Positions 45,450 to 56,554 of a stretch of DNA of 59,502 nt are shown here, one piece after another. The notes beneath the pieces are model-generated. The model saw only the letters and a program-made list of their open reading frames with translations. It was not told where the DNA came from and ran no database searches. Made by a program: the position numbers and the translations under genes. The stretch is from Candidatus Stackebrandtia faecavium (lineage in GTDB: Bacteria > Actinomycetota > Actinomycetes > Mycobacteriales > Micromonosporaceae): NCBI GenBank assembly GCA_019112895.1, contig DXIM01000022.1:1-59502 (forward strand). Direction: 5' to 3'. Positions within the stretch are counted from its first letter, which is position 1, and every line of letters begins with the position of its first letter.

Positions 45450-46979
45450 TCAGGCACGACGCCAGGTGCGCCCGTGACGGGACATCATGGTGTTGGCGGC
45501 CTCGGGGCCCCAACTCCCGGCGCGGTACTGACTGGGCTTGTGGTTGGCCCAGAATTCTTCGAGCGGGTCGATGACGGCCCAACTGGCTTCGACTTCGGCC
45601 GCGTCCGGGAACAGTGTCTTATCGCCGAGGAGTACATCGCGGATGAGCCGCTCATACGCCTCGGGGCTGGATTCGGTGAATGCTTCGCCGTAATGGAAGT
45701 CCATGGAGATGTCACGCAACTCCATGCCGGTTCCGGGGACTTTCGAACCAAACTTCACGGTGACGCCCTCATCCGGCTGCACCCTGATCACTAGCTGATT
45801 CTGTCCCAGAGTCTCGACGTCGTAGTCGTGGAAAGGCAGATGGGGCGCACGTTTGAAAACGATCGCGATCTCAGTGACGCGCCGCGGGAGTCGTTTGCCT
45901 GCGCGCAGATAGAACGGCACGTCGGCCCAGCGGCGATTCTGTACTCCGAGCTGGACCGCCACATAGGTTTCGGTCGTCGACCCCGGCGCGACATTGTCCT
46001 CGTCGAGGTAGCTGCGGACCGGGTTGCCGGCGATCCAACCGTCGGAGTATTGGCCCCGCACCGCGTAGGTTTCGAGGTCCTTGGGCAGCGTGATCGCTCG
46101 CAACACCTTGAGTTTCTCGGTGCGAATCTCCTCGGCATTGAGACCCACGGGCTCTTCCATCGCGGTCAACGCGAGCAGCTGAAGCAGATGATTTTGCAGT
46201 ACGTCTCGGGCAGCCCCGGCGGAATCGTAGAAACCCGCGCGGCTCCCGATACCGGCGTCCTCGGCCATGGTGATCTGGACGGAATCCACATAATGGGAGT
46301 TCCACACCGGCTCAAATAGCGCGTTCGCGAACCTCAAGGCAAGAATGTTTTGCACGGTTTCCTTGCCCAGGTAATGATCGATGCGGAAGACACCTTCGGC
46401 GGTGAAGACACTATCGACGAGATTGTCGAGCTTCTTCGCCGATTCGAGGTCGTGCCCGAACGGCTTCTCCACCACGACGCGCCGCCAGCCGCCCGCCGAC
46501 GTGTTGTGGGCGGCTCCGGTGCGGTCGAGTTGACGCAGGACCGTTGGGAAAGCCGAAGGCGGGATCGAGAAGTAGAAGGCCGCGTTCCCCCCGATCGCGT
46601 GGGTGTGCCGCAGTTCTTCGAGCGTCGAAGCCAGATTGTCGAAGGCTTCGTCGTCATCGAACGAGCCCGGGACGAACGTGAAGGTGTCGGCCAAGCGGTT
46701 CCACACTTCCTGGCGCCACGGAGTACGGGCGTGTGTCTTGGCCGCCTGGCGAGCCAATTCCTCGAAATCCCCGTGTCCCCAGTCGCGGCGTGCGAAACCC
46801 AACACCGTGAATGCCGCCGGCAGCATCCCGCGGTTGGCCAGGTCGTAAACCGCCGGGATCAACTTCTTCTGTGCCAGATCGCCGGTGACACCGAATATCA
46901 CCAGTGCGCATGGATCCGCGATCCGCGGCAACCGGCGATCCTGAGGGTCACGCAGCGGATTGGACGGTGTAACGGTCAT
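45450..46979 (-). CDS. zwf: Glucose-6-phosphate 1-dehydrogenase
   Basis: A 509-residue enzyme oxidising glucose 6-phosphate to the lactone with NADP+. The nucleotide-binding start [20 protein letters not shown], the substrate motif [19 protein letters not shown] (catalytic His in this region) and [13 protein letters not shown] are present. The ATG overlaps the pgi stop (ATGA). OpcA follows. Confidence 0.97.
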   Translation of the reverse strand: MTVTPSNPLRDPQDRRLPRIADPCALVIFGVTGDLAQKKLIPAVYDLANRGMLPAAFTVLGFARRDWGHGDFEELARQAAKTHARTPWRQEVWNRLADTFTFVPGSFDDDEAFDNLASTLEELRHTHAIGGNAAFYFSIPPSAFPTVLRQLDRTGAAHNTSAGGWRRVVVEKPFGHDLESAKKLDNLVDSVFTAEGVFRIDHYLGKETVQNILALRFANALFEPVWNSHYVDSVQITMAEDAGIGSRAGFYDSAGAARDVLQNHLLQLLALTAMEEPVGLNAEEIRTEKLKVLRAITLPKDLETYAVRGQYSDGWIAGNPVRSYLDEDNVAPGSTTETYVAVQLGVQNRRWADVPFYLRAGKRLPRRVTEIAIVFKRAPHLPFHDYDVETLGQNQLVIRVQPDEGVTVKFGSKVPGTGMELRDISMDFHYGEAFTESSPEAYERLIRDVLLGDKTLFPDAAEVEASWAVIDPLEEFWANHKPSQYRAGSWGPEAANTMMSRHGRTWRRA

Positions 46980-48586
46980 TGGACCGGCAACTCCTTGACG
47001 GCGTTGATCAGCTGGTCTATTCCTGCCGCGCGATCAGTGAGGTGGACGTGCAGCAGGGGACGGTTCTTCTGGCTCAGGGACTCGCGGTCCCCTTGAGCCT
47101 GGGCGGCCTGCAGCTCGCCGAACCCGTAGGCGCGGCCAGGCACTTCGATGTCCTCCTCGACCACTCCCGTGATGTGCAGGAACCGGCCCGTTTGGCGTCC
47201 ACCCTTATGGAACTGTCCGGTGGAGTGCAGGTAGCGCGGCCCCCAGCCGAAGGTGACCGGGACCGTGAGCTTGCGAGAAAGCAGCGCCCGCAGCTGTGCG
47301 ACGTATTCGTCGCTGTGCGGATCGAGGAACGCCGTCACAGCCAGGTAATCGTCGCCGGACAGGCCCTCGACGAGCTGCGCCAGCGCCTGCGCGAGGTTAT
47401 TGGCGTCGGTGCCGCGCGCTTCGATGTGCTCCTCGACGAATGAGGGCTTCTCGATCGCGGCCCCGGAGTCAAGGATGCGGTTGGTGTTGTCCTTGCTTTC
47501 GGCCACATTGGGCTGATCGAACGGATTGATCTGCAGCAGATAGCCCGCATAGGCTGTGGCTGCCTCCCAGCACAAAAACTGGGCGCCCAACGGTCCATGG
47601 ACCGCAATATCGGGAGGCGTGAGCCGCACCGAACTGCCGTCGCCCGTCATCGTGCTGGCACCGCCGACGACGGCGTTGACTTGCCCGGACGTTCTGACCC
47701 CCGGGGCGACCGGCGACTCCAACACGACTGGCAGCACACCGGTGTCGTCCTTACCCGTCGATTCCGCGATCAGCTGTTCGGCCCAGTCTCCCAATCCGAT
47801 GATGCCCGAGCCATCGTCGCTGATCGACAGTGTTGGTTCGACCGTCAGCGCCGCACCCAAAGCGACAGCCGGGTTATCGGGCGTCGCGTTGGTCAGCGAG
47901 CCGGCGAAGGTGGCGGCTTCGTCCAAAAGTGCCGCGACATCCACGCCGGCAAGCGCCGCAGGGACGAGCCCGAACGCGGTCAGTGCTGAGTAACGCCCGC
48001 CCACGTTGGGGTCTGCGCAAAACACCGTCGCCTTCATGGCGGTACCGCGCTGTTCGAGCGGCGAACCGGAGTCGGTGACGATCACGAAATGGTCGCCGAC
48101 GTTCTTGACCCCCGCATCCGTGAACGCCTGCGCATACGCCCGCCGCAGGCTCTCGGTCTCGATGGTCCCGCCCGACTTGCTCGACACCACAACCACCGTG
48201 CTCTCGAGCCGGTCGGCCAGGGCTTGTCGGATCGTATCCGGTGAGGTCGTGTCCAGGACCGTCAGCGGCACGTCGAGGGTCCGGCAGATGACCTCCGGTG
48301 CCAGTGACGAGCCGCCCATGCCGGCCAAGACGACGTGGTCGATACCCTGCTCGCGCAGGCGGATCTTGAGGGAATCCAGCCGCGGCAACAGCGCATGGGA
48401 CTGCTCGAATGTGTCGAGCCAGCCCAGCCGGATCTCGGCCTCGTCTCGGGCAGCCTCGCCCCACAGTCCACTGTCCTTTGCGGCGAGTCGAGACGGCACG
48501 TCGTGATCGACCAGCGAAGCGATCTTGTCGTCAAGAGGCATCGTCGTCACGACCGACACGCCACCCCCGGCGTCCATTCGTGTCAC
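46976..48586 (-). CDS. pgi: Glucose-6-phosphate isomerase
   Basis: A 536-residue isomerase linking glucose 6-phosphate and fructose 6-phosphate. It has two sugar isomerase (SIS) domains: [17 protein letters not shown] and [20 protein letters not shown] bind phosphate, [20 protein letters not shown] follows, and the C-terminal part has the actinobacterial form seen in tal-pgi-zwf operons. Such copies sit in this operon in addition to, or instead of, the canonical pgi. The start near 48586 may be a few codons downstream. It overlaps zwf by four bases and follows tal by 12. Confidence 0.92.
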   Translation of the reverse strand: MTRMDAGGGVSVVTTMPLDDKIASLVDHDVPSRLAAKDSGLWGEAARDEAEIRLGWLDTFEQSHALLPRLDSLKIRLREQGIDHVVLAGMGGSSLAPEVICRTLDVPLTVLDTTSPDTIRQALADRLESTVVVVSSKSGGTIETESLRRAYAQAFTDAGVKNVGDHFVIVTDSGSPLEQRGTAMKATVFCADPNVGGRYSALTAFGLVPAALAGVDVAALLDEAATFAGSLTNATPDNPAVALGAALTVEPTLSISDDGSGIIGLGDWAEQLIAESTGKDDTGVLPVVLESPVAPGVRTSGQVNAVVGGASTMTGDGSSVRLTPPDIAVHGPLGAQFLCWEAATAYAGYLLQINPFDQPNVAESKDNTNRILDSGAAIEKPSFVEEHIEARGTDANNLAQALAQLVEGLSGDDYLAVTAFLDPHSDEYVAQLRALLSRKLTVPVTFGWGPRYLHSTGQFHKGGRQTGRFLHITGVVEEDIEVPGRAYGFGELQAAQAQGDRESLSQKNRPLLHVHLTDRAAGIDQLINAVKELPVQ

Positions 48587-48598
48587 GGTTTTGTGCTC

Positions 48599-49714
48599 CT
48601 AAGCCTCGGTCAGACGGGTGCGCACGCTTGCGAGCAGATCGTTCCAGCTGTCGACGAACTTCTCCACGCCTTCGCGTTCCAAGGTCTCGACGACATCGTC
48701 GTAGCTGACACCGACCTTCGCGATCCCATCGAGAACATCGGCGGCGCCGTCGTAGTTTCCGGTGATGCTGTCGGCCACTGCCTCGCCGTGATCATCGAAG
48801 GCGTTGATCGTGTTCTGCGGCATCGTGTTGACGGTGCCGGGTGCGATCAATTCCTCCACATAGATGACGTCGCGCGTATCCGGGTTCTTCGTGGACGTCG
48901 AAGCCCACAACGGACGCTGTGGCTTGGCGCCAGACTCAGCCAGGGCGCGCCACCGCGCGGACGAGAACTCCTGCTGGTAGGCCTTGTGCGCGAGCCGTGC
49001 GTTGGCGATAGCCGCCTTGCCCTTGAGCGCTTCGGCTTGCGCGCCCCCGATCGCGTCGAGGCGTTTATCGACCTCGGTGTCGACTCGAGAAACGAAGAAA
49101 GACGCCACCGACGCCATGGACGCCAGGTCATGGCCGTTGGCTTTAGCCTGTTCCATGCCGTCGAAAAACGCATCCATGACGGCGCGGTACCGCTCCAAAC
49201 CGAAGATCAAAGTGACGTTGACACTGATTCCCTGCGCCAGGACCTGCGTGATAGCAGGAAGACCCTCGGCTGTTGCGGGAATCTTGATCATGAGGTTCGG
49301 TCGATCCACCTGCCACCACAGTGCTTTCGCCGAAGCGACGGTGCGGGCGGTGTCGTGAGCCAAGCGCGGATCCACTTCGAGCGACACACGACCGTCGATG
49401 CCGGTCGTGGCGTCGAAGATCCCACGAAACTCGTCGCACGCCCAGCGCACGTCGTAGGTGGTGATCGTGCGTGCGGCTTCGTCCACGCTGACCTGGCGCA
49501 ATGCTAGGTCGCGCAATTGCTGTGCGTAGTGTTCGTTCTCACCAGACGTGAGCGCCTTGGCGAAAATCGTCGGGTTACTCGTCACGCCGACGACATGCTT
49601 CTTATCGCGCAGCTCGGCGAGGTTCTTCGATGCCAAGCGCTGGCGGGACAAATCGTCCAGCCATATCGCTACGCCCGAGGTGCTCAATGCACCCAAACGA
49701 TCTTGGTGGCTCAT
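48599..49714 (-). CDS. tal: Transaldolase
   Basis: A 371-residue class I aldolase-type enzyme moving a dihydroxyacetone unit between sugar phosphates. [15 protein letters not shown] and [14 protein letters not shown] mark the start. The Schiff-base lysine lies in [16 protein letters not shown], and [13 protein letters not shown] and [15 protein letters not shown] are typical of the longer actinobacterial transaldolases. It lies between tkt (21 bases upstream) and pgi. Confidence 0.96.
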   Translation of the reverse strand: MSHQDRLGALSTSGVAIWLDDLSRQRLASKNLAELRDKKHVVGVTSNPTIFAKALTSGENEHYAQQLRDLALRQVSVDEAARTITTYDVRWACDEFRGIFDATTGIDGRVSLEVDPRLAHDTARTVASAKALWWQVDRPNLMIKIPATAEGLPAITQVLAQGISVNVTLIFGLERYRAVMDAFFDGMEQAKANGHDLASMASVASFFVSRVDTEVDKRLDAIGGAQAEALKGKAAIANARLAHKAYQQEFSSARWRALAESGAKPQRPLWASTSTKNPDTRDVIYVEELIAPGTVNTMPQNTINAFDDHGEAVADSITGNYDGAADVLDGIAKVGVSYDDVVETLEREGVEKFVDSWNDLLASVRTRLTEA

Positions 49715-49735
49715 GGTTGTGGCCCCTCCCTGTGT

Positions 49736-51826
49736 TTATGGCGCCGCGTTGGCGATCGTGCGTTTTGCGGCCGCCACGACGTTGTCGGCGGTGATGCCGT
49801 ATTCCTCGTAGATGCGCTGATACGGCGCGCTGGCTCCGAAGTCCTCGATGCTGACGCTGACTCCGGCGTCGCCGATCAAGTCACGCCACGGCATGGCGAT
49901 GCCGGCTTCGACACTAACGCGGGAACGTACCGTCGCCGGGAGGACACTGTCACGGTAGTCGGCGTCCTGAGAATCGAACCATTCGCGACACGGCATCGAC
50001 ACCACCCGTGCCGAGATCCCCTCTGTGGCAAGGTTTTGTTTGGCTTGCAACGCGATGGCGACTTCGCTGCCCGTGGCGATGATGATCACGTCGGGAGTGG
50101 ACTTGTCCGCGTCGACCAGTACGTAGCCGCCACGCGCGACTCCTTCTGCTGAGGCATGCGTCGTACGGTCAACCGTTGGCACTGCCTGACGCGTGAGTGC
50201 CAACGCCGTGGGGCGGTCGGCCGTCTCCAGGGCGCGTCGCCAGGCCCACACCGTTTCGTTGGCGTCGGCGGGCCGCACCACGTCCAGGCCGGGTATGGCG
50301 CGCAATGACGCCAAGTGCTCGACCGGTTGGTGGGTGGGGCCGTCCTCACCGAGACCTATGGAGTCGTGGGTCCATACGTAGGTGACCGGCACCTGCATCA
50401 GGGCAGACAGCCGCACGGCTGGGCGCATGTAGTCGCTGAAGACCAGGAACGTCCCCGCATACGGGCGAGTTCTGCCGTGAAGCGCGATGCCGTTGGAGAT
50501 CGCCGCCATGGCGTGCTCGCGGACACCGAAGTGCCACGTGCGACCGAACGGATTGCCGTCGAACATCTTGGTGCTGTGTTCCTTGGGTAGGAACGACGGT
50601 TCACCGTCCATCGTGGTGTTGTTGCTGCCCGCGAGGTCGGCGGAGCCGCCCCACAGTTCCGGCAGCGTCTGCGCCAGGGCGGACAGGACCTTCCCGGACG
50701 CGGCGCGGGTGGCGATGCCCTTGTCGTCGGCATCGAAGCTCGGCAAAGCCTGCTCCCAGCCTTCCGGCAGCGCGCGGTCAGACAGACGCTGGAACAGAGC
50801 ATGCCGTTGAGGATTAGCTTGCGCCCACGCGTCGAACTTCTCCTGCCACCGGGCATGGGCGGCCTTGCCGCGCGCGCCGACGCCGCGGGCGTGACTCAAG
50901 ACCTTGTCATCGACGTCGAAGGCGCGGTCCGGGGCGAAACCCAGAATCTCCTTGGTGGCCTTCGCCTCGTCCGCTCCCAGCTTCGAGCCGTGGATAGCGC
51001 CGGTGTTCTGCTTAGTTGGGGCGGGCCAGCCGATGATAGTGCGCAGCGAGATGAACGACGGCTTATCGGTTACTTCCTTCGCCTCGTTGATCGCATCGAA
51101 TAGCGCGCCGACGTCCTCGTTGTACCCGTCCTCGCCGCGCCAATCGATCGTCTGTGTGTGCCAGCCGTAGGCTGCATAGCGGGCCGCGACATCCTCCGAC
51201 AAAGCAACGGCGGTGTCGTCCTCGATCGAGATCTCGTTTTCGTCATAGAAGACGATCAAGTTGCCCAGTTGTTGGTGGCCGGCCAGCGCGCTGGCCTCGT
51301 GGCTGATGCCTTCTTGGATGTCGCCATCGGAGCAGATGACGTAAACATTGTGGTCGAATGGGGACGCCCCTGGCGGTGCGTCCGGGTCGAACAGTCCGCG
51401 TTCACGGCGCGCAGCCGCCGCCATGCCCACCGCCATCGCGATGCCTTGGCCGAGGGGGCCGGTCGTGGCCTCGACGCCTGGCGTGTGCCCGTATTCAGGG
51501 TGTCCCGGGGTGAGCGAACCCCACTGACGCAGCTGCTTCAGCTGGTCGAGTGTCATGCCCTCGTACCCGGACAGAAACAGCTGTATATAGAGACTGAGGC
51601 TCGAGTGGCCGCACGACAACACGAAACGGTCCCGTCCCGCCCAGTTCGGGTCCGCCGGGTCGTGCTGCATCACCTGCTGGAACAGTAGATAAGCGGCCGG
51701 CGCAAGGCTCATGGCCGTTCCCGGGTGCCCGTTCCCGCATTTTTCGACGGCGTCGACAGCAAGAGCACGTACGGTATCGACGGCTTTGTAATCGAGATCG
51801 GACCAATTGAGTGCGCTCGCGGACAC
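49736..51826 (-). CDS. tkt: Transketolase
   Basis: A 696-residue thiamine diphosphate enzyme of the non-oxidative pentose-phosphate branch. It shows GNGHPGTAMSLAPAAYLLF, the ThDP motif VICSDGDIQEGISHEASALA, a pyrimidine-domain VWTHDSIGLGEDGPTHQPVE and the C-terminal domain with EAGIAMPWRDL. GTG 51826 has AAGGAGG eight bases upstream; the frame extends to 52060 but without similarity. It is the first gene of the tkt-tal-pgi-zwf-opcA-pgl operon, divergent from ctaB. Confidence 0.97.
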   Translation of the reverse strand: MSASALNWSDLDYKAVDTVRALAVDAVEKCGNGHPGTAMSLAPAAYLLFQQVMQHDPADPNWAGRDRFVLSCGHSSLSLYIQLFLSGYEGMTLDQLKQLRQWGSLTPGHPEYGHTPGVEATTGPLGQGIAMAVGMAAAARRERGLFDPDAPPGASPFDHNVYVICSDGDIQEGISHEASALAGHQQLGNLIVFYDENEISIEDDTAVALSEDVAARYAAYGWHTQTIDWRGEDGYNEDVGALFDAINEAKEVTDKPSFISLRTIIGWPAPTKQNTGAIHGSKLGADEAKATKEILGFAPDRAFDVDDKVLSHARGVGARGKAAHARWQEKFDAWAQANPQRHALFQRLSDRALPEGWEQALPSFDADDKGIATRAASGKVLSALAQTLPELWGGSADLAGSNNTTMDGEPSFLPKEHSTKMFDGNPFGRTWHFGVREHAMAAISNGIALHGRTRPYAGTFLVFSDYMRPAVRLSALMQVPVTYVWTHDSIGLGEDGPTHQPVEHLASLRAIPGLDVVRPADANETVWAWRRALETADRPTALALTRQAVPTVDRTTHASAEGVARGGYVLVDADKSTPDVIIIATGSEVAIALQAKQNLATEGISARVVSMPCREWFDSQDADYRDSVLPATVRSRVSVEAGIAMPWRDLIGDAGVSVSIEDFGASAPYQRIYEEYGITADNVVAAAKRTIANAAP

Positions 51827-52015
51827 TTTCCGCCTCCTTGGCAAATGTGGTGGATCGTCAGCGAAACCATACCCAGTTGCGATGCCGCGCCAACGTGGGC
51901 GCACGAAGTTTCGCTGTGAGCCAAGTCCCGCCGTCGGCTTCGCCGATGTGGCGTGTACGCCACACTCCCGGACCCGGAAACACCGCGGTTTAGTCGCACA
52001 ATAAGATCTTCCACA

Positions 52016-53062
52016 ATGCGTAGAATTCAGGCGTCGACTGGTGCCATCGCGCCAATGCACCGGATCGCCGAGAGCCCCCCGCGGCGCACGATTGTGGTCG
52101 AAACCACCGGTGCTGCCGGTTCAGAGCAGGCGCCCGCTCCGGAACCCGAAACCGAGCCCGCACCACCCTCGCGTGCGCGTTTCAGCGACGTCCTCAAGGC
52201 CTACGTGGCCTTGACGAAGCCGCGCATCGTCGAGCTTCTGCTCATCACCACCGTGCCGGCGATGTTCCTCGCCGCACGTCTCAGCTACGACGGACTACCG
52301 CATTGGCTCACCGTGATAGCGGTCGTAGCGGCTGGTGCCCTGGCCGCGGGTAGTGCCAACGCCATCAACTGCTACATCGACCGCCACATTGACCAGCTCA
52401 TGCGGCGGACGCAACGTCGCCCGATCCCGCAGCATACGGTCCACCCGCGCAATGCCCTCATCTTCGGGCTCATCGCCGGCGCCATCTCGATCGTGCTGAT
52501 CGGGTTCGCCTCGAACCTGCTGGCGGCGGCGCTGACTCTCGGGGCGATTTTCTACTACGACGTCGTTTACACGATGTGGCTCAAACGCACCACGGCCATG
52601 AACACGGTGTGGGGCGGAGTATGCGGCGCGGCCCCAGTCCTGATCGGTTGGGCGGCCGTCACCGGCACGCTGAGCATCGAGGCGTGGATCCTGTTCGCTG
52701 TGGTGTTCCTGTGGCAGCCCCCGCATTTCTTCGCGCTGGCGATCAAATATGCGGACGACTACGCCGCCGCGGGGATCCCGATGCTGACGGTCGTGGCGCC
52801 GATGCGTCGTGTCGGGATTGAGTCGGTCGTTTACGCGTGGCTGACCTTGGCGGCTTCGCTGGCGCTGTGGCCGTTGGGGATGACGCCGCTGTACGGCGTA
52901 GTCGCGCTCATCACCGGCGGACTGTTCTGTCTGGAAGCGCATAAGATGCACGGACGCATCTGCCGAGATGAACCGATCAAACCGATGAGGCTGTTCCACT
53001 GGTCGATCACCTACCTCACCTTGCTGTTCGTCGCCGTCGCCGTTGATTCCTTCCTGGTGTGA
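52016..53062 (+). CDS. ctaB: Heme O synthase (protoheme IX farnesyltransferase)
   Basis: A UbiA-family membrane prenyltransferase of about 348 residues with nine or so helices, attaching a farnesyl group to heme B for heme-copper oxidases. A polar N-terminal extension is followed by [14 protein letters not shown], the prenyl-diphosphate motif [20 protein letters not shown], the second Asp-rich region [14 protein letters not shown] and [17 protein letters not shown]. The start is uncertain: ATG 52016 or ATG 52055, neither with a clear RBS. The stop overlaps the next gene (GTGA). Confidence 0.93.
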   Translation: MRRIQASTGAIAPMHRIAESPPRRTIVVETTGAAGSEQAPAPEPETEPAPPSRARFSDVLKAYVALTKPRIVELLLITTVPAMFLAARLSYDGLPHWLTVIAVVAAGALAAGSANAINCYIDRHIDQLMRRTQRRPIPQHTVHPRNALIFGLIAGAISIVLIGFASNLLAAALTLGAIFYYDVVYTMWLKRTTAMNTVWGGVCGAAPVLIGWAAVTGTLSIEAWILFAVVFLWQPPHFFALAIKYADDYAAAGIPMLTVVAPMRRVGIESVVYAWLTLAASLALWPLGMTPLYGVVALITGGLFCLEAHKMHGRICRDEPIKPMRLFHWSITYLTLLFVAVAVDSFLV

Positions 53063-53919
53063 CACCAATGAGGATCGCGATCGCGACGTGCCGCAAACTT
53101 CCCGATCTCGACGAGGACGAGGCTTTGATCGTGCCGCCGCTGCGGCAGCGTGGCCACTTCGTCGAGGTCGAGATCTGGGACGACGCGGCCGTCAACTGGT
53201 CGAGCTACGACGCGGTGATCGTGCGCAGTTGCTGGGATTACCAGGACCGGGTCGATGATTTCCTTGACTGGGCCGCCCGGGTACCGCGCTTGCACAACCC
53301 GGCGTCGGTTCTGCGGTGGAACCTCGACAAGACCTACCTGCGTGCACTGGCCGACCGCGGGGTACCGACGGTGCCGACGCGGTGGATCGAGCCGGGCGAC
53401 GAGCTGCAGGAACAGCACGGACGCTGGGTCCTTAAGCCCACCGTCGGGGCGGGCAGCCGCAACGCCGGTGTGTACAACCTGCCGGAGGAAGCCGACCTCG
53501 CGGTAGCGCACGTCGCGCGGCTCCATGCTTTGGGCAAGACCGTGATGGCGCAACCGTTCCTCCACTCGATCGAATCCCATGGGGAACACGGCCTGTTGTA
53601 CTTCGGGGGCAGCTACAGCCACACGATCCTAAAGTCGGCGATGCTGACCGGACCGCATGGGCGGGACGTGGGCCTGTACAAGGACGAAAATATCGCCTCC
53701 AGCGAGGCGACCCCGACCCAAAAAGCGGTTGCCGAGGCCGCGTTGGCCGCCGCCGTCGACGATCCGGCCGAACTGCTGTATGCGCGGGTGGATCTGGTCG
53801 AGACCGATCGAGGACCGGCGGTGCTCGAGTTGGAACTTTCCGAACCGTCGCTGTACTACGGTTTCGATCCGGGTAGCCAGATGCGCATGGTGGATGCGAT
53901 CGACAAGTTGGAGCGGTGA
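53059..53919 (+). CDS. ATP-grasp domain protein coupled to ctaB
   Basis: A 286-residue RimK-like ATP-grasp protein. It starts [18 protein letters not shown], has [11 protein letters not shown], a lysine in [13 protein letters not shown] for [23 protein letters not shown] and the metal-binding end [14 protein letters not shown]. Proteins of this group are annotated only as ATP-grasp; they ligate an acid to an amine or thiol, with substrates unknown. GTGA overlap with ctaB indicates co-translation, but a link to heme metabolism is not established. Confidence 0.8.
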   Translation: MTPMRIAIATCRKLPDLDEDEALIVPPLRQRGHFVEVEIWDDAAVNWSSYDAVIVRSCWDYQDRVDDFLDWAARVPRLHNPASVLRWNLDKTYLRALADRGVPTVPTRWIEPGDELQEQHGRWVLKPTVGAGSRNAGVYNLPEEADLAVAHVARLHALGKTVMAQPFLHSIESHGEHGLLYFGGSYSHTILKSAMLTGPHGRDVGLYKDENIASSEATPTQKAVAEAALAAAVDDPAELLYARVDLVETDRGPAVLELELSEPSLYYGFDPGSQMRMVDAIDKLER

Positions 53920-53926
53920 GCGCCGG

Positions 53927-54712
53927 TCACGTGGCCACGCGGATCGACCAGATCGCGCTCGACAGCAGCACCCCGAGGCCGTTAGTCGCCCAATGCAGGC
54001 CCGCGGTGGCGATGATGCTTCCGCTTCGATGGCGGATCTCGCACAACAACCATCCGGCCGCGCCGGTGAAGGCGACGACGGCAGTGACCATGATGCATGT
54101 GGCGAACATGCCTTCGCCGACCATCCGTACGACGAGCATGTTCGCGCCCATCGCCAACGAAGGCAGCACGTGCCATAGACCGAACAGCACCGACGACACG
54201 GAGACGGCAGCTATGACGCCCTTGCTTTTGCGCACGATCGCTGGCAGGACGCCCCGGAACATGACCTCTTCGAACAGGATCGTGCCCAGCGGAATGATGA
54301 CCAGTGCCGTCAGTAGGGCTCTCCCGGCAGGTAGCCGGTAACGCGTATCCATGAAGGCGTCGCGCGTGATTGGGATTGTCGCGGCGGCGAGGTAGATGAT
54401 CGCGACCACCGCTATGGCAACCAACGCGTATATCGCGCCGCGCGCCCACGTCGAGCGGGATAGGCCGAGTTCGCGCCAACTGATCCCTAGCCTCCGCGCG
54501 GCGATCACCAGCCCGATGGCGATGACGGGTTCGGCGATCAGGCCGGTGTGGGCGGGACCGTAATGTCCCGCCACCGACACCGCCGAAGCCACAGCGATCA
54601 TGCTCGCAAGGATGATCAGCAGTTGTCGGTTGCGGCCGGCTTCGGCCCGAACGTCTTCGGACGGAAGCGCGCGCTCGAACCGAGGCGGGGATGCGTGCAG
54701 GGGGGTTGGCAC
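53927..54712 (-). CDS. CPBP-family intramembrane metalloprotease
   Basis: A 261-residue polytopic protein of the CAAX protease/bacteriocin-processing (Abi) family. It has about seven or eight hydrophobic helices and the three catalytic motifs: EEVMFRG (EExxxR), FGLWHVLPSL with the metal His, and HWATNGLG near the end. Members cleave substrates within the membrane or act in bacteriocin self-immunity. The substrate is unknown. GTG 54712 is the likely start, without a good RBS. It converges on the ATP-grasp gene (8-base gap) and lies downstream of ctaA on the same strand. Confidence 0.83.
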   Translation of the reverse strand: MPTPLHASPPRFERALPSEDVRAEAGRNRQLLIILASMIAVASAVSVAGHYGPAHTGLIAEPVIAIGLVIAARRLGISWRELGLSRSTWARGAIYALVAIAVVAIIYLAAATIPITRDAFMDTRYRLPAGRALLTALVIIPLGTILFEEVMFRGVLPAIVRKSKGVIAAVSVSSVLFGLWHVLPSLAMGANMLVVRMVGEGMFATCIMVTAVVAFTGAAGWLLCEIRHRSGSIIATAGLHWATNGLGVLLSSAIWSIRVAT

Positions 54713-54774
54713 GGACCGAAAGGTACGCGGCGAAAACGGCGCTGTACAGGGGCCGCAGCGGTCGGTTTTGCTGT

Positions 54775-55713
54775 CTACGGGGCTATAACGGCGTGTTCTT
54801 TCGCACCGGTTACTTCTGCGTCGGGCTCGGCTTCTGTGCTGGCGGTGTGGGTGGTGTCGAGGCGCAGCCCGACCGACAAAACCGCCAACCACAACAGGCA
54901 GGCCCCGGCAAGGTGAGCGCCGACCAGGAGTTCGGGGAGACCGGTGAAGTATTGAACCATGCCGATGGCGCCTTGCCCGAGTTCGACGGCGAGCAGCACC
55001 CACGCGGCCGTCACCACGCTGCGGTGCGCCCGCAGCGCGTGGAGGCACAACGCGAGGCCGAGCGACAAGCCGATCAGCGCAAAGACGACGTCGGCGTGCA
55101 CCTGGGATATGACGGCCGGGTCCAACGCGAGACGGGGTGCGTTTGGATCGCCCGCATGCGGGCCCGCCCCAGTCACCAGCGTGCCCACGATGAGGCTCGC
55201 CGTGGCCGCTCCCGCCACCAGCCACCACAGGACCCTGACCGCGGTCGGCAGCGCGCGTGTGTGGATCGTGCCGTCTGGTTCGTTGGCGCGGCGCCACGCG
55301 GTATAGGCAAACGCCAGGATGCCCATCGATACGAGGAAATGGATGCTGACCAGCCACGGAGCGAGGCCGGTGTTGACTGTGAAGGCACCGATCCCGCCCT
55401 GTAGGACGACAGCGCCTGTCACAGCCCCCGTGAGCCAGATGAGCGAGGTCCGGCGCGGTTTATAGGCGATTGCGGCGAGCAGGGTGGCCACCGCGATGAT
55501 CCCGACGGCCACACTGAGCAGGCGGTTGCCCCATTCGATCGCACCGTGGATGCCCATCTCCGCCGTCGCGTGGAATGTTCCCGCCGCGCAGTTCGGCCAT
55601 GTGGGGCAACCCAGGCCGGAACCGGTCAACCGTACGGCGCCGCCGGTGACGACAATGATGACGTTGGCGATGACATTGAGCAGGCTCAGCCCGCGGACCC
55701 ATTTCGACGACAC
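54775..55713 (-). CDS. ctaA: Heme A synthase
   Basis: A 312-residue eight-helix membrane protein oxidising heme O to heme A for aa3-type oxidase. It shows VVTGGAVRLTGSGLGCPTWP with NC following, the conserved heme-ligand histidines in HGAIEWGNRLLS, VSIHFLVSMG, ISQVHADVVFA and VGAHLAGACLLW. The extracellular Cys pair of the first loop is present (GCPTWPNC). It complements ctaB and implies aerobic respiration. It starts at GTG 55713, divergent from sufR. Confidence 0.93.
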   Translation of the reverse strand: MSSKWVRGLSLLNVIANVIIVVTGGAVRLTGSGLGCPTWPNCAAGTFHATAEMGIHGAIEWGNRLLSVAVGIIAVATLLAAIAYKPRRTSLIWLTGAVTGAVVLQGGIGAFTVNTGLAPWLVSIHFLVSMGILAFAYTAWRRANEPDGTIHTRALPTAVRVLWWLVAGAATASLIVGTLVTGAGPHAGDPNAPRLALDPAVISQVHADVVFALIGLSLGLALCLHALRAHRSVVTAAWVLLAVELGQGAIGMVQYFTGLPELLVGAHLAGACLLWLAVLSVGLRLDTTHTASTEAEPDAEVTGAKEHAVIAP

Positions 55714-55822
55714 GTTGTAGAAGTTTAGGTTGTCGCTTGCTGGTTCTGTCCGCGAGGTCGCCTGTTATCGGTGAGGTGTCCCACGTCATCGACCCCGCCT
55801 TGCCAAGGACGGAGGAAATAAG

Positions 55823-55836
55823 CAACACTTGGGTTG
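55823..55836. promoter_or_regulatory. SufR-type palindrome CAAC-N6-GTTG at the sufR start
   Basis: CAACACTTGGGTTG is an exact CAAC-N6-GTTG palindrome. As I recall, that is the motif described for Streptomyces SufR at its suf promoter. Its last base is the G of the proposed GTG start of sufR, so a bound repressor would block initiation of a leaderless or short-leader transcript. Function here is inference from motif and position. Confidence 0.6.
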
Positions 55837-56546
55837 TGGAAAAGGATGCGACTCGCCAGCCAACCGGCTGCAACTCACGGGACGGGGACACCCGCGCGCG
55901 TGTCGCCAAATTTCTGCTGGAAAACGTCAATTCGACCGCGCGTCAATTGGCGGCGCACCTCGACATCACCCCGGTGGCGGTGCGCAAACATCTCGACGCC
56001 ATGATGTCCGAGGGTCTCGTCACGTCACATGCACCGAGTTCGAAGAGTCTGCGGGGGCGAGGACGCCCCGCGCGGACGTATCGGCTCACGCATGCGGCGC
56101 ACGAAACGTTCGGTCATCATTACGACGATCTTGCTACGCAAGCATTGCGGTGGATACATCACCACGGTGGTTCCACGGCTGTGAGCGCTTTCGCCGCGCA
56201 ACAAGTATCGGACCTTGAGGAGCAGTGCCGCACCGCCGTCGCAGACGCGGGCACGCCGCTCGACAAGGCCGAAGCTCTTGCCGAAGCGCTCTCTGCCGAG
56301 GGGTACGCGGCTACAGCGACTGCATTGGCCAACGGCGGCCAGTTGTGTCAACACCACTGCCCGGTCGCGCATGTGGCCGCGGAGTTCCCGCAATTGTGCG
56401 AGGCGGAGACTGAGGTTATATCGCGGGTTGTGGGTAACCACGTCCAGCGCTTGGCCACGATCGCGAATGGCGACGGAGTGTGCACGACGTATATTCCGTC
56501 TGCGCAAGGCGATGGAACCGCAACTCAAACCGACAACGATAGGTGA
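55836..56546 (+). CDS. sufR: SufR-type iron-sulfur-sensing repressor of the suf operon
   Basis: A 236-residue regulator with an N-terminal winged helix ([20 protein letters not shown], then [12 protein letters not shown]) and a C-terminal [4Fe-4S]-binding domain. Cys171, Cys175, Cys188 and Cys216 match the conserved SufR cysteines ([27 protein letters not shown]). Holo-SufR represses the downstream suf genes; cluster loss on iron limitation or oxidative stress relieves repression. GTG 55836 overlaps the candidate operator. In-frame upstream starts back to 55737 have no similarity, although a GGAGG at 55811 leaves the start not fully settled. It is the first gene of the operon, divergent from ctaA. 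Confidence 0.88.
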   Translation: MEKDATRQPTGCNSRDGDTRARVAKFLLENVNSTARQLAAHLDITPVAVRKHLDAMMSEGLVTSHAPSSKSLRGRGRPARTYRLTHAAHETFGHHYDDLATQALRWIHHHGGSTAVSAFAAQQVSDLEEQCRTAVADAGTPLDKAEALAEALSAEGYAATATALANGGQLCQHHCPVAHVAAEFPQLCEAETEVISRVVGNHVQRLATIANGDGVCTTYIPSAQGDGTATQTDNDR

Positions 56547-56554
56547 GCACTACC

